Below, piece after piece: positions 10,112 through 21,632 of a DNA stretch of 64,000 bases (its first letter is position 1; every line of letters begins with the position of its first letter). The notes under the pieces are model-generated. The model saw nothing but the letters and a program-made list of their open reading frames with translations. It did no database searches and had not been told where the DNA came from. The DNA comes from Triangularia verruculosa (Eukaryota > Ascomycota > Sordariomycetes > Sordariales > Podosporaceae): contig MU863900.1 in NCBI GenBank assembly GCA_033296885.1, positions 248,001 through 312,000 on the forward strand, given 5' to 3'. The position numbers and the translations under genes were made by a program.

Positions 10112-11829
10112 GAGTACCTCATAATGTAGAATGTGGCCTGTGTTGAAGATGGACTGCTTTGTCGCGCGCCGAGCTTTTGGTTTTGTTTTGGTCAATTTTC
10201 TTTTCAGCTTTCCTTTGAGTTATGGTTGGGTGAAATAGGAGCGTGCGGGTGTAATAGATAGTATTGCTGTATTCCCAGCTGTATAATAATGACATTCCTT
10301 TAGCTTCATTACCTATTTGACATGGTGTTTTCAGTCACACTTGCTTGCCGTAGAGATCCAGAGCCGGTGACCTGAGTCTCTACCAGACGGTTTGTGGAAC
10401 GCCGAGGCAAGGTCGCATTGTCGGGGAAATATGGCTGCTAGTGGCCGGGCATGTTTCAAGAATTGAATGGTCTTGATACGCTCGGCACATATTTGTTTAA
10501 AGTTCTGTGACCTGTCATTGCGTATGGTTGATCCTGGTCAGTTGAGGTCATTCTGCTTACGTCTGCACATGTGTCCAAGGCAGAATCGACTGGGGCCAAG
10601 GCCAAGGGAAGCTTCGAAGAGTGCTTAAGCTGCCTGGGCATGACTACTAGCAGGTAGGTATGAGGCTATGTCGACACCAACCTGACGGGGGTGTAGTTTT
10701 TAGTTTCGATATCGGCCTTTTCATACTTGTATCACAACCAAAGCTATTGGATCTTGAAACATCCGACTCGATCTCCTCACGCCTGGCAGGACAGCTTCCA
10801 TCACCAGCATGGCTTGCCAATCGTAACGACTTGTCGCTCAGGCCAAAGTGTGGAGAACGCTGACGAGGATGAAAACGGCCCGACACCAGAGGAGCTCGAC
10901 CGGCCAGGCGCCGCTTCGAGTTCTCCTTTTCCCGCCCACGTCAAGGGGACTTGTACGGGGGCGGCTTTGTCCTCGGCTCACCGAAGAGATGATCTTTGGC
11001 GGAAACAAGCATCGAGGAGGTCGGGGACTGAGCATGCTAAGACATTTGCCGACTCTTGACCAGAGAACCCCTGCATGACCAATGGGTACTCCTCGGAGAA
11101 GCGGACGGGAAAGGAAGTCGTGTTCCTGTCCCTGAGAACGGCCGAGTGCATGGAAGGCGACCAGAACACCGCTGCTTGTTTCTGCCGCCCCTCAAAACTG
11201 GCACTTCCCACACGAATACCCCACTCTTTTGAGCTTCCAAGACGCCGCCAAGGCCTTCTCTCCAGTTGCATCGGCCTAATGTTGGTGGAAAGCGAGGGCG
11301 CCCCACGGCCAACTGGGTTGGCACAAAATAATGAATTCGCTCACGCAGAAGAGCCAGTTCGAGCCCGGTTTCGAAACGGAAACAAGGGGGCGGAAGAGGG
11401 CGACAGAGGGTGATAGGGGGCGACCAGAGGGCCCAGCCCTACGAGATGTCCGTGTCAACAGATTGCCCAAAACGGCAGCAAAAACACACGTGCGGCGTTT
11501 CCAGTTCCTCCAACCCGGACCCACCTGCTCCAGAGCCGCCCCGCAGACGACCAGCATGAACCCACCTCTGCTCCAAGCTGGTACGTAATGTTTGTAGCCA
11601 TCTGCGGCTTGGCTGCCAGGTTCGGGCTGGAGTAAGCCTGCGAATTCCTTCTCTGCCCAGCTTATTCTCTGCTCCTCCTTCTCTCGCTCGCGATGCGCCG
11701 AGCTTGGCAAATGGCGACTGTGGCAGCCGGTCCGGGATGACTCCTCTATCGCGAAGGTGGCGGACCAACGGGGAGGGGAGAGGACATCCAAAAGCCGCAA
11801 AGCGTTAATAAGACAAGCCTTGTTCTTGT
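10112..11829. other. Intergenic, 1.7 kb between hydrophobin and ENA ATPase
   Basis: Open frames on both strands (longest 11276-11920, minus) lack introns, family resemblance and normal start context; the longest lies antisense to the ATPase promoter. I see no gene. The last 1 kb is C/T-rich promoter-like sequence. Confidence 0.4.
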
Positions 11830-11836
11830 TATATAA
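11830..11836 (+). promoter_or_regulatory. TATA box of the ENA-type ATPase gene
   Basis: TATATAA about 160 nt before the ATG at 11995, followed by a pyrimidine-rich leader with long C runs. Confidence 0.45.
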
Positions 11837-11994
11837 TGGCTTCCTCGGCTCCCCCCTCTGTCCGTCCAAGAGTTCTTCCAACTCCCACCCCTTCGAACCT
11901 TCGATGTAGCGCTCAGCCAAGTTAGCGGATCACACATTTTCGTCCCCCTCCCCCCCCCGCCGTTCTTCTGCCATCTTGGCTCTAGCCGCCCACC

Positions 11995-14900
11995 ATGGCG
12001 AACCCTCAGCAGCAAATCGAGGGGCATGTCTCGGGCCAAGCCAACGAGCCCCTTTCTCTCCCTGCCCATTGCCTTTCAGCCTCCCAGGTCGCTCAGGAAC
12101 TCCAGACAGAGCCGACAACGGGTTTGACCACCCAAGAGGCCACCGAGCGGCTGGCCAGATATGGCGCCAACGATCTCGGCAAGGAGAAGGGGGTGAAGCC
12201 TCTCGAGATTCTCTTTGCCCAGGTTTTCAACGCCATGACTTTGGTATGTACCCGACATGTTGTGCATGGCAGAATGGCTGATTCCTTATTCCGTAGATCC
12301 TTTTGCTGGCCCTTGCTGCCAGTTTCGGTATCCAGGCCTGGATTGAAGGTGGTGTTTTGGCCGGCCTGATCCTCATCAACGTTGTCATCGGCTTCTTCCA
12401 GGATCTGCAAGCTGCCAAAACCATCGCCTCCCTCAAGTCCCTCAACTCTGCCACTGCCCGTGTGGTAAGAGACGGCGCCACCACCACCATTGAGGCAAGC
12501 AAGCTTGTCCCAGGCGACATCATTGAGCTCAAGGTCGGCGACAGTGTCCCCGCCGATGCCCGCATCATGGAGGCTGTCAACCTGGAGTCAGATGAGGCCC
12601 TTCTCACAGGCGAAAGTGTCCCTGCCCGCAAGTATCCCGACGAAGTCTACCAAGATGCCGACACCGGCCCCGGAGACCGCCTCAACGTTGCTTTCTCCTC
12701 CAGCGTCATCACCAAGGGTCGTGGAAAGGCCGTTGTTTTCGCCACCGGCATGTTTACCGAGATTGGAGCCATTGCCGCCGCTCTCGACGATGACGGGACC
12801 AAGAAGCGGAAGTTGAAGCGGGATGAGAACGGCAAGGCTTCGATCGGTGCCTACATCTCCTTTGCTTTCGGCAAGGCATACGACTGGATCGGCGCCTTCC
12901 TTGGAGTGACGGTCGGAACACCACTGCAGCGCAAGCTGTCGCAGCTGTTCCACTACATCTTCATGTTCGCCATTGTCTGCGCCATCATTATTCTGGCAGC
13001 CAACAAGGTAAGCAGCAGAGAACAGGCTGACAATGAATTCCTTTGTAATGAGACACCGCTGACACCTTGTTACAACAGTTCAAAGCAAGAAACGATGTCA
13101 TCATCTACGCCGTGGCAACCGCCATCGGCACCCTTCCGGTGACCCTGATTCTTGTCCTCACAATTACCATGGCTGCCGGAACCAAGGTGATGGTGCAGCG
13201 TAATGTTGTTGTCCGAAACATGCGCTCTCTCGAAGCGCTCGGGGGTGTGACCAACATTTGCTCCGACAAGACCGGCACCCTCACTCAGGGCAAGATGGTC
13301 ACCCGCATGGCCTGGATTCCCGGGTTTGGTACTTACTCTGTCGACACCAACGACGCCCACAACCCGGAAGCCGGAACCATCACCTTCACTGATGCGGAGC
13401 CCCACGCCATGAGACGCTCGGCCGACAATGGGACAGCCGTCACCCCCAAGACCGAGGCTCACGCCTCTCTTGCCCATTATCTCGACATTGCCTCCCTTGC
13501 CAACCTGGCCAAGGTCATCCGATCCGAGAATGAGGACGGCTCTACCAAGTGGAGCGCCAACGGAGACCCCACCGAGATTGCCATGCAGGTCTTTGCTACC
13601 CGTTTTGGCCGCTCCGGTATGGGCGTCGAGGACGGCTCCGGCTGGAAGCAGCTTGCCGAGTTCCCCTTTGACTCCTCCATCAAGAAGATGTCCATCCTGG
13701 CCGAGAATGAGTCCACTGGTGTGGTGCACATTTTCACCAAGGGTGCCGTCGAGCGCGTCTTGTCTAGCTGTGTCTCCGTGTCCGTTGGAAACGACGATAG
13801 CACTGTCGCTCCCATGACGGAAGAGTTCAAGACTACCACCCTGGCCAACATGGAAGCGCTTGCCCGTAGAGGTCTCCGTGTTCTCGCGCTTGCCAACAAG
13901 AGTGGCGTCAGACCTGTCTCGGAGGAGGAGTCCCGCCGTGGCCTGCTCAAGCGTGAGGAATTTGAGCATGAGTTGGTTTTCAGAGGTTTGGTCGGCATCT
14001 ATGACCCACCGAGGCCCGAATCAAGGCCCAGCGTGTTCAAGTGCCACGAAGCCGGCATCGGTGTCCACATGTTGACAGGTGATCACCCGGAAACGGCAAG
14101 GGCCATTGCTATTGAGGTTGGCATCTTGCCTGCACGGATGGAGCTCGTCAGAGCAGACATCGCCCAGGGACTGGTCATGGCTGCCCATGATTTTGACAAG
14201 CTCTCGGATGATGAGTTGGACAAGTTGCCAGAGCTCCCTCTTGTGGTGGCAAGATGTGCGCCCTCTACCAAGGTCAGGATGATTGACGCTCTTCACAGGC
14301 GTGGCAAGTTTGTTGCTATGACTGGTGACGGTGTCAACGACAGTCCCAGTTTGAAGAGAGCCGACGTTGGCATTGCTATGGGCTTGGGCGGCAGCGATGT
14401 CGCCAAATCGGCTTCCGACATTGTACTCAGTGATGACAACTTTGCCAGTATTCTCAACGCTGTGGAGGAGGGTCGCCGCATCTTCGACAACGTTCAAAAG
14501 TTCATGCTTCACGTCTTGTCCGCCAACGTCGCCTTCGTCACCACCCTCATGGTCGGATTGGCCTACAAGGATTCCGCGGGCATCTCCATCTTCCAGATCA
14601 CCCCTGTTGAGATCTTGTTTATGTTGTTGGTGGCTGGAGCATTCACCGAGACCGGTCTTGGCTTTGAGTCTGCCTCCAAGCACATCCTCAAGAGACCACC
14701 CCAAAGTGTAAGCTTCCCCAACTCCTTGCTGGCAGACAGAAGAATTGTAGACTAACATCCTTGTGACAGCTGAAACACGGAGTCTTTACTCCCGAGTTCA
14801 TCTCTGATCTGTTCGCCTACGGTCTTATCATGGCTATCTGTTTGCTCACCGCATTCATTTCTGTCATCTTTGGCATGTATGATGGCAACTTCGGCCAGGA

Positions 14901-15390
14901 CTGCAACCTGCGCTACTCGCCGTCGTGCGAGGGTGTCTTCCGTGCCCGCTCGACCTGCTACACGGCTATGATGTGGATCTTCGTTTTCTTCGCCTGGGAG
15001 CTTGTCGACAGCCGCCTGTCTTTCTTCCACGGCATCTTCAGCGACACCAAGCAGTGGGCCAACAAGCTGTGGAGGAACCCGTTCCTGTTCTGGTCGGTGA
15101 TGATTGGTTTCTTCAGCACATTCCCCACTCTGTACATCCCCGTGCTCAACGATGTTGTGTTCTTGCACAAGGGAATTGACAAGGAATGGGGTGTGGTGTT
15201 TGGAGTTACCATCTTCTTCTTCTTGGCTGCCGAGTTTTACAAGTGGGTCAAGAGAAGAATGCTCAGGAAGAAGGGCAAGATGATGAGGAAGGGTGAGGGC
15301 AGTTCAGAGGAGGATTTGGAGAAGAGGACGTTTGAGAGATTTTACTCGTCCGACAGTGATAACACAAGCACTGGGACCGAGAAAGCGTAA
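11995..15390 (+). CDS. ENA-type (P-type IID) Na+/K+-exporting ATPase
   Basis: Plasma-membrane pump that exports Na+ or K+ at the cost of ATP, central to salt and alkaline tolerance in fungi. Four exons (11995-12243, 12297-13007, 13079-14707, 14770-15390) give 1,069 residues, the usual length. Order seen: N-terminal cation-ATPase domain (LTTQEATERLARYG), TM helices, actuator domain with LLTGESVPA, the phosphorylation motif CSDKTGTLTQGKMV with its Asp, an N-domain, the hinge MTGDGVNDSPSLKRADVGIA, then C-terminal TM helices and a Ser/Asp-rich tail. The DSPSL form (instead of DAPAL) and EAHASLA-type insertions are ENA-like. Introns are 53, 71 and 62 nt. All key residues are present, so it looks functional. 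Confidence 0.93.
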
Positions 15391-15810
15391 GAAAACTTAG
15401 GCACCTGTTTGCGGGTCTGCATCCTCCGTAGCTAGCAGTAATACGAGCATTAATACCACCTGAGCTTTTCTTAACTAGGTACTTATTCCAAAAGCAGCCT
15501 CATTTTGTGACCTAAGTGCTGTGCCGCGGCCAACACCATGCTGTTGGTGGACGCCCCCTGACGTGGAAAACCAACCAGCGAACTCGAGTTGCACCCTGAC
15601 GACGACTCAGTCCGAGGCTTCCATGGAGCAACTGCAGCATTGCGGCGCACTGGAAGGAGGCTAGCGATGCAAGGAGCTTCCGATAGCACCCAACCGCCAC
15701 AACGTTGCATAAGGCACCTATCTAGGTATTGCCTCATATATCATGAGCGGCTCATGCTCACGCTTCTGGAGGTTTGAAGTTGTCGAGTCACGCTTCACTC
15801 TGTCAGCGCA
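15391..15810. other. Intergenic, 420 bp
   Basis: ATPase 3' region and P450 promoter. It contains the interrupted palindrome ACCTATCTAGGTA near 15716. No gene seen. Confidence 0.4.
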
Positions 15811-17569
15811 ATGGGCCTCCTCTCAACCGCCCTTTGGGCAGTTGCCATACCGATCATTCTGTTTCTTGCACATACCTATCTCACACTGCTTCGAAACTAC
15901 ATCAATGCCCTCAAAATTGGCGTCCCGGTCCGGGCGATTCCCATCGACCAGATCAACCCTTTCTGGATGATCATGGACAAGAAAGTCCTCGCCTTCTTGA
16001 AGCGCTACTTACCATTTCTGCGAGGGACTAGTTTTGCGCGGTTCAACTGGCGAGGGTTTGAGATTGCCGAGAGGTACAAGCCGCATCATGAGCTGGGAGA
16101 TGTGTACATTGTGTCGACCACCGGCCGAAACTGGCTCTACCTTGGAGACCCGGATCTGGTGACGGAGATGTTCAAGAGACGGAATGACTTTCCGAGGTGC
16201 TCGGAGCTGACAAGTTCGTTTTGGATTCCTTCTTTGAATTTGATTGATCTGTTCAATATTGGCAACGTGCTAATACGAATTATATTTCGCAGAGCCTCTG
16301 AACGTGTTTGGCACCAACCTGGGAACATCCGATGGTGCCGAATGGAGACGGCAGCGCAAAGTGATCGCGACATGCTTCACTGAGCAGGCCAACGCGTTTG
16401 CGTGGAGCGACACCGTCACTCGCGCGCACGATATGCTTCGATACTGGATCTCCCAACCGAGCCTGACAACAGCCGCTGACGACCTCCGCACGCTCTCCCT
16501 GGGCATCATGTCGCAGGTGGGATTTGGAGAGGATTCCAGATTCGAAGGCCACCAAGAACGACTGCGAGCAGGCGGCACATCGACGACAAGCCACAAGGAC
16601 ACGCTGCAAGAGATTCTGGAAAACTGCGTCTTGATCATGGCGCTGGGGCCGGAGGTCCTCGCCAAACTAGAAGGATGGCTCCCCAAAAAGCTGGAAAACC
16701 TACGGCATGCCTGCGTGGTATTTCAAAGCCACATGACCAGGATGTACGAGGAGACAAAGACCAAGGTTGCCAACCGCACCTTTCAGACTTCGACCGGTCC
16801 ACGAAACTTCTTGACATCGCTGGTGCAGGCCTCTCATAAGATGACCTCTGAGGGTCTGACGGAGAAGCAACTGTATGGAAACATGTTTATGCTGGCCTTT
16901 GCTGGCCACGACACCGTGGCTCATACGTTTACGTTTGCCACACTCTTCCTGGCGGGGTCCCCAGAGATACAGGACTGGATTTCGGAAGAGGTGCGTTCGG
17001 TTCTTGGAGACCGCGACACAAAAGACTTGGATTACGAAAGGGACTTCCCCCGTCTCAAACGATGTCTTGCCGTCATGCTTGAGACTGTCCGTCTTTACAG
17101 CCCGGTTGCCATGGCCAGATGGACCGAATCGCAAGCCCAGACACTGCAGGTTGGGGAGAAAACACTTGTTTTGCCTCCAAACACCTTGGTTATTCCGAGT
17201 TATAGCTCTCTCCATACCGATCCGAGGTGGTGGGGCGAGGACTCTCTGACATGGCGGCCCACAAGATGGATCGAGAAGAGTGGTCCGGACGGGGAGGAGG
17301 AGCTCATGACGCCACGAAAGGGGACGTTTCTAGGCTGGTCTGAAGGTATGCAGGACTGTCCGGGGCGAAAGTTCTCCAAGGTTGAGTTTGTGGCGACCAT
17401 GGCCACGCTTTTTCGGGATTGGAGGGTTGATCCAGTTCTTCTGGACGGAGAAAGCCTCGCCCAGGCGAGGAAAAGGGTGCTGGATTTCATCGTGGCGGAT
17501 GCTGCCCCTGTGTTATTACTGCAGATGACACATCCTGAAAGGGTACCTTTGATTTGGAAACGTAGATAG
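15811..17569 (+). CDS. Cytochrome P450 monooxygenase
   Basis: ER-anchored haem monooxygenase; substrate unknown. Exons 15811-16213 and 16293-17569 give 559 residues; the 79-nt intron (GTTCGT donor, GCTAAT branch, CAG) joins ...SELTK to PLNVFGTNL, the expected region before the C-helix WRRQRK. Seen: an N-terminal membrane anchor (about residues 3-25), I-helix AFAGHDTVAHT, K-helix ETVR (ExxR), and the haem loop FLGWSEGMQDCPGRKFS with the Cys ligand. The loop is somewhat atypical, with Trp after Gly and Met-Gln-Asp before the Cys instead of the usual FSxGxRxC. It is followed by a small unknown gene, a Zn2Cys6 regulator and an MFS transporter, which would suit a detoxification or small-molecule module, but no backbone synthase is nearby. 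Confidence 0.93.
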
Positions 17570-17871
17570 ATGGTGATCGAAAGTTTCCAAATGTAATAGC
17601 AGGGCGTGTTAATGGAAAAGAAGTGTTAGTTACCCAAATATGACCAATATCAACAGGGATGATGAGTGATTCTGCGCGGGGAATAGTTGCAATGACGTGC
17701 TTTACGTACTAACATCCGTACTTGAAATCATTGGAAGCCGAGCTTGCCGCGTTGCCAGAAAGTCAAGCGTCCCCGCACGGGATATCTGCCAAGCTACCTA
17801 CCTACCTTACGCAGCTTGTTCCTCCCCTCGCATCCCAAGTTCATGGCCGAGCAGGTACCTTATTTTATGAG

Positions 17872-18496
17872 ATGACACAATTCAGCGATAGCATCCCGGT
17901 GTTTTGCACGGCCAGGATTCCTAAAGTTGTCCTAGATGAATTTTTCGCTACTGCATGCGGTGCTCCGGATTTTGTCAGCGAAGGAATCCATGGTGACGTA
18001 GGTGAGGCACTGCTTTCCTTACGAATGTTCTCACCACCTGGACTGTAATCCCATCCCTCTGTTCGAAACCTCTTCTAACCTGCTGGACCATGCCGTGACA
18101 GCCGTACTCATCAATGATATCAAAACACACTCCATAGCCCAGCCCACCAACCCACCAGTCACGCAGCCATCTTCCTACCCTTTTGAGGGGCAAACACCCC
18201 AGGAGATCTGGCAATACGCGCAGGCATGTCTACGTTACCCGGTCTTGAACAGGGCTATTGCTATTCTGGACGACCAGACACTACTTGACAAAGAAACTTG
18301 CCTCCTTGTTACCAGATCGGAACACGAACAAGAGGATGGCTCCCGGCTGTTGACGGTGCGCTCCGACTTTGAGTCTGCCCTAGTGATCCTGAATGTCAAG
18401 AACTTGGGCATCGGAGGCGACGAACATTTTACGAGCGGCAGAGGGAAAGATGGAGTGATTCGACTATATGAATGCGAAAAGAAACGAGAGGGATAG
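17872..18496 (+). CDS. Small hypothetical protein, two exons
   Basis: Two open frames join through an intron at 18002-18101 (GTGAGG donor, TTCTAACC branch, CAG acceptor) with matching phase. The product is about 174 residues: MTQFSDSIPVFCTARIPKVV ... then VLINDIKTHSIAQ ... EIWQYAQACLRYPVLNRAI ... DSESALVILN-like mixed acidic/hydrophobic sequence, ending YECEKKREG. The composition is protein-like but I recognise no domain. The frame is open 150 nt further upstream without an ATG, so the true start may lie in an earlier exon. It sits between the P450 and the regulator, on the P450 strand. Confidence 0.42.
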
Positions 18497-18636
18497 TGCT
18501 GAAGCTGCTTCTATTGCCCATGTGCGAGCTTGAGTTGTTTGTTTACATTCTTTGCTAGCCCCTGAGCCCCTTGAACAGCGCGCGAGCGGGGAGGTAGCTT
18601 AAGTTAGGTAGGTGTAAGACTGCCGTACTCCAGGTC

Positions 18637-20889
18637 TCAGAAATTGAATTCGGGCCAATATATTCCCCCTCCCTCCTGGAACAAAAGATCAGAACTTGAT
18701 GGGTCCTCGAGAAACTGCATGCCCATGGCCGGTTGCATGAGAAATTCCTCAAGCGAAGGTTCGGCAAGAGCGGTTTCGGCTGTCACCTCTAGTCCGCTCA
18801 TATCAGGGATATGATCTCTTTCTTCTCCCTGCGGCTCACCAAAATGGCCTGGGCCGCCAGGGCCGATGTATCCCGCCATGTGGCCCCCAGGACCGGGCAT
18901 TTCTGCCCGGGCGCTTTTGCCTTCCCGTTTCTTGATCGTCTCCATCATCAGCTTGACATGGCGGTAGTACTCACGGGCGGGCAGGTTGCCGCTGTCTTTC
19001 AGCTGCGACATCAACTGGGCCGCTTCTTCAAAACTGTCCCTGTCGCTGGCACTTTCTTCGTGGTCCAGGAGGCTGGACACGGCGAGGACAGTGAGGGACG
19101 AGAACAGGCTCTGCGTTAGGTCGTGGTACAAAGCCGGGAAGGCGCCGTTGTACCAACTTTCGGACAGAATTCGACAAGAGTGCCGCGCGCATCGGATGCA
19201 AGTGTCAATCAGGGTTTTGGCAGAGGCCGGGATTGGCTTGGGCGGTGAGCTTCCTGCGTGAAGACGGAGACCGTAGAGGAGGATCGGACGGGTGGCTAGA
19301 ATAATTGTCTGGCGTGATGTGTAAGTGGCGTGAAGTATGCAGATGTGTTTTCTGGGACAGGGCGGCTTACCCCGTTCAGCTTCAAGTGTAGAGACAGCAT
19401 GTCATAGTTTGGATAGGATGAAGCGGTTGTGGTAGTGGCGTACATGTGTAGTGCCGGAGGCAGCTCTTCCACCCAGGCCTTGAGCTCTTTGAGCCGCTGC
19501 TGCACCTTGGTGAACAATTCGGCAGGTTGGTCTTTTCCGTTGTAGATGGACTGCACCACCTTCATGGAGATTCTGACCAACTTGGCATACGCAATGTAAT
19601 ACCCAGCATCTCCAAAATCCCCGTTGGTCGGCGCATCTTTATCCACAAGCTTATTAGACGGCATGTCTACCTTGATATCCTCGTCTTGGATGGAAGGAAG
19701 ACAGCCCAATGTGGCCGCCCATGAACGGTCGAGAATGTAAGCTGACCACCATACTCTGACTCGATGCTCTCGCAAAACGGGGTCCGGAAGCTGAGTGGCA
19801 GGTATGTTCAAGTGAAGACCCAAAATCACGGCCATCCGGACGGCGCTACCGGCAAAGGTGTATGATGCGTAGATGCGATTGAGCGTGAACGAGTAGACAG
19901 ACTGGACGTGCGACGACTCTTGTTAGTAAACAGACACGGTTTGGCGATGTGGTCACATACGAGTATCAAACGTATCTCTATGAAATCCATCGTCGGGTGT
20001 TCTCCCAGATAGCTCAGGATTCGAGTCGCTTGGGCAAAATGGCCGAGGCCTGGGAACACCTGGCCCGGAGGAACGAACCTTGACGAGCAAAGCTCGCCAA
20101 TGGCAAACAGAGCCCGCAGCTTACCCGCCATGATAGGGTCCCTCCAGTGAGGATTGGAGAAGCTGTTCTCCATGGCCTGTAGTACCTCACCTGGACGCAC
20201 GATATACAAACATCTGCTGGCGTGCATCAGGGCGACGTTCATGAGCAGGCGGGCACGGGAAGGCTTGGGCCAGGGCCAGGGCGTCTCGGCCAGGGACATG
20301 ATGGTGTCATCGCCGGCATATTCATTGTGCGGAACATGAGAGCAGTGAGGGTCACTTGGGTCCGACAGCACCTGTCTGAATCTGGTTGCAAATGCTGTGT
20401 CCGCTGCTTCGTTGATGGGCTTTGGTGTCTGAGGCAGATCAATGTCGAGAAACCATGGCTGAGCATCAGACGAACCGTGTAGGACACTGGTCGAATCGGG
20501 GACACCGGGCCCATTCAAATCACGGTCTCGGCTGGGGGCTTGATCCTCTTGAGCTGGAGATGCTGCACTGACGCTGGATTCACCGCCACTGGGGGTGATA
20601 CCCGCTTTGTTTGCGAGCTGGGCGCGAAGTCGTTTATTCTCAGCCTCGAGCTGCTTGATATATCTAAGAGGTGCTGTAAGTCCTGGCAAACAGGGGCCCA
20701 AAAAGTTGGAACAGAGAAAGAAACCGACCTTTCATCAACCCTAACTCGGCGGTTTCTGTTGGGATATACACATTCCAACCCCGACTTACTGCAATTTTTG
20801 CAGGGTTGCTCGCCAGAGCATTTAACCTTCCTAGAATGGCAGCGGTGGCATCTGGCTGATGTCAGTGGAGAGGTCAGGGATAGGGCCAC
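18637..20889 (-). CDS. Zn2Cys6 (GAL4-type) transcription factor with fungal-specific TF domain
   Basis: Nuclear DNA-binding regulator. The first recognisable exon (to 20729) encodes RCHRCHSRKVKCSGEQPCKN, that is C-x2-C-x6-C-x5-C-x2-C-x6-C. After a 65-nt intron (20664-20728) a short coiled coil follows (RYIKQLEAENKRLRAQLANK). Exons 19961-20663, 19371-19901 and 18637-19308 encode the fungal-specific domain, with YSFTLNR, VRMAVILGLHLN and REHRVRVWWSAYILDRSWA as in typical members, and a Gly/Pro/Glu-rich tail. Introns: 59 nt (GTATGT, TTTACTAAC, CAG) and 62 nt (GTAAGC, CAG). The 5' end is unresolved: the zinc-finger frame stays open up to a TGA near 20950 with no in-frame ATG, so a further 5' intron or a damaged start must be assumed. 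20889 is only the approximate limit. Confidence 0.82.
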
Positions 20890-21632
20890 TAAAGGGGGCG
20901 GGCTCCAGACGCTGTTGACTTGATCTTTGGGGCTAGACTCCCATCGTTGTCTCGGTCATCCATTCTCTCTCGTTACAGGCGACGACATTTGACCGCTTGT
21001 AGTGGCTTGCTATCCCGATGCTGTGTACATTTTGGCGTGGGCTTGGGTGCAGTATCCGATGCTCGGAGCCGTTAGCGACAGGGCGCGTCCCGTCGTGGAT
21101 CCATTTCTACACCCTGTCGGCCAGTTGAGTCAGACCCCAGCATGGAGAAATAGGGCTTATCGATAACCTGCCAGCATTGCATCGCCCGTGGTCCAGGCCT
21201 CGGCCCTGGCTCCTCTGGTTGCAGCGAGGATGACGGTGTGTCTTGACCGTCCCCACTGCCCGGCAAAAGTCGTTTCGCCGACAACGCTGGCCTCGGCTAA
21301 AGTCCTCTTCCCGAACACTTCATCAGCTCCAAGCCCCCTCGGCGCAAAGCATGCATGCCGAACTATGGCAAATGGTGAGAAATGTTGCATGAGCACTACT
21401 CAAAAATATGTGAAAATCTCGTCATGAGTAAAAATGACAATTATCATGTGTCTGACGGTCGGTAAAGATGGGGCCTGGTCATGACGTGGCGAGAGTCGGA
21501 AGTCTCTGGGGGGATTGTATTTAAAGACTTGAAAGGCTTCGATCATGACGATGATTCTTGTACCAGAGCTGTGCATTATTCAACTTTATTCGGCATCTCC
21601 GGGGCCTGGCACTCACCTCGCCAACCATCACC
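20890..21632. promoter_or_regulatory. Shared divergent promoter region, regulator / MFS transporter
   Basis: About 740 bp between the 5' ends of the Zn2Cys6 regulator (-) and the MFS transporter (+). Such head-to-head pairs are often co-regulated, and the regulator may bind here; no specific CGG-spaced palindrome was confirmed. The start exon of the regulator may also lie in its first 100 bp. Confidence 0.4.

Noticed and set aside
11276..11920. 214-residue minus-strand open frame
   Set aside because: Antisense across the ENA ATPase promoter, low-quality composition, no domain; GC-rich DNA opens such frames by chance.
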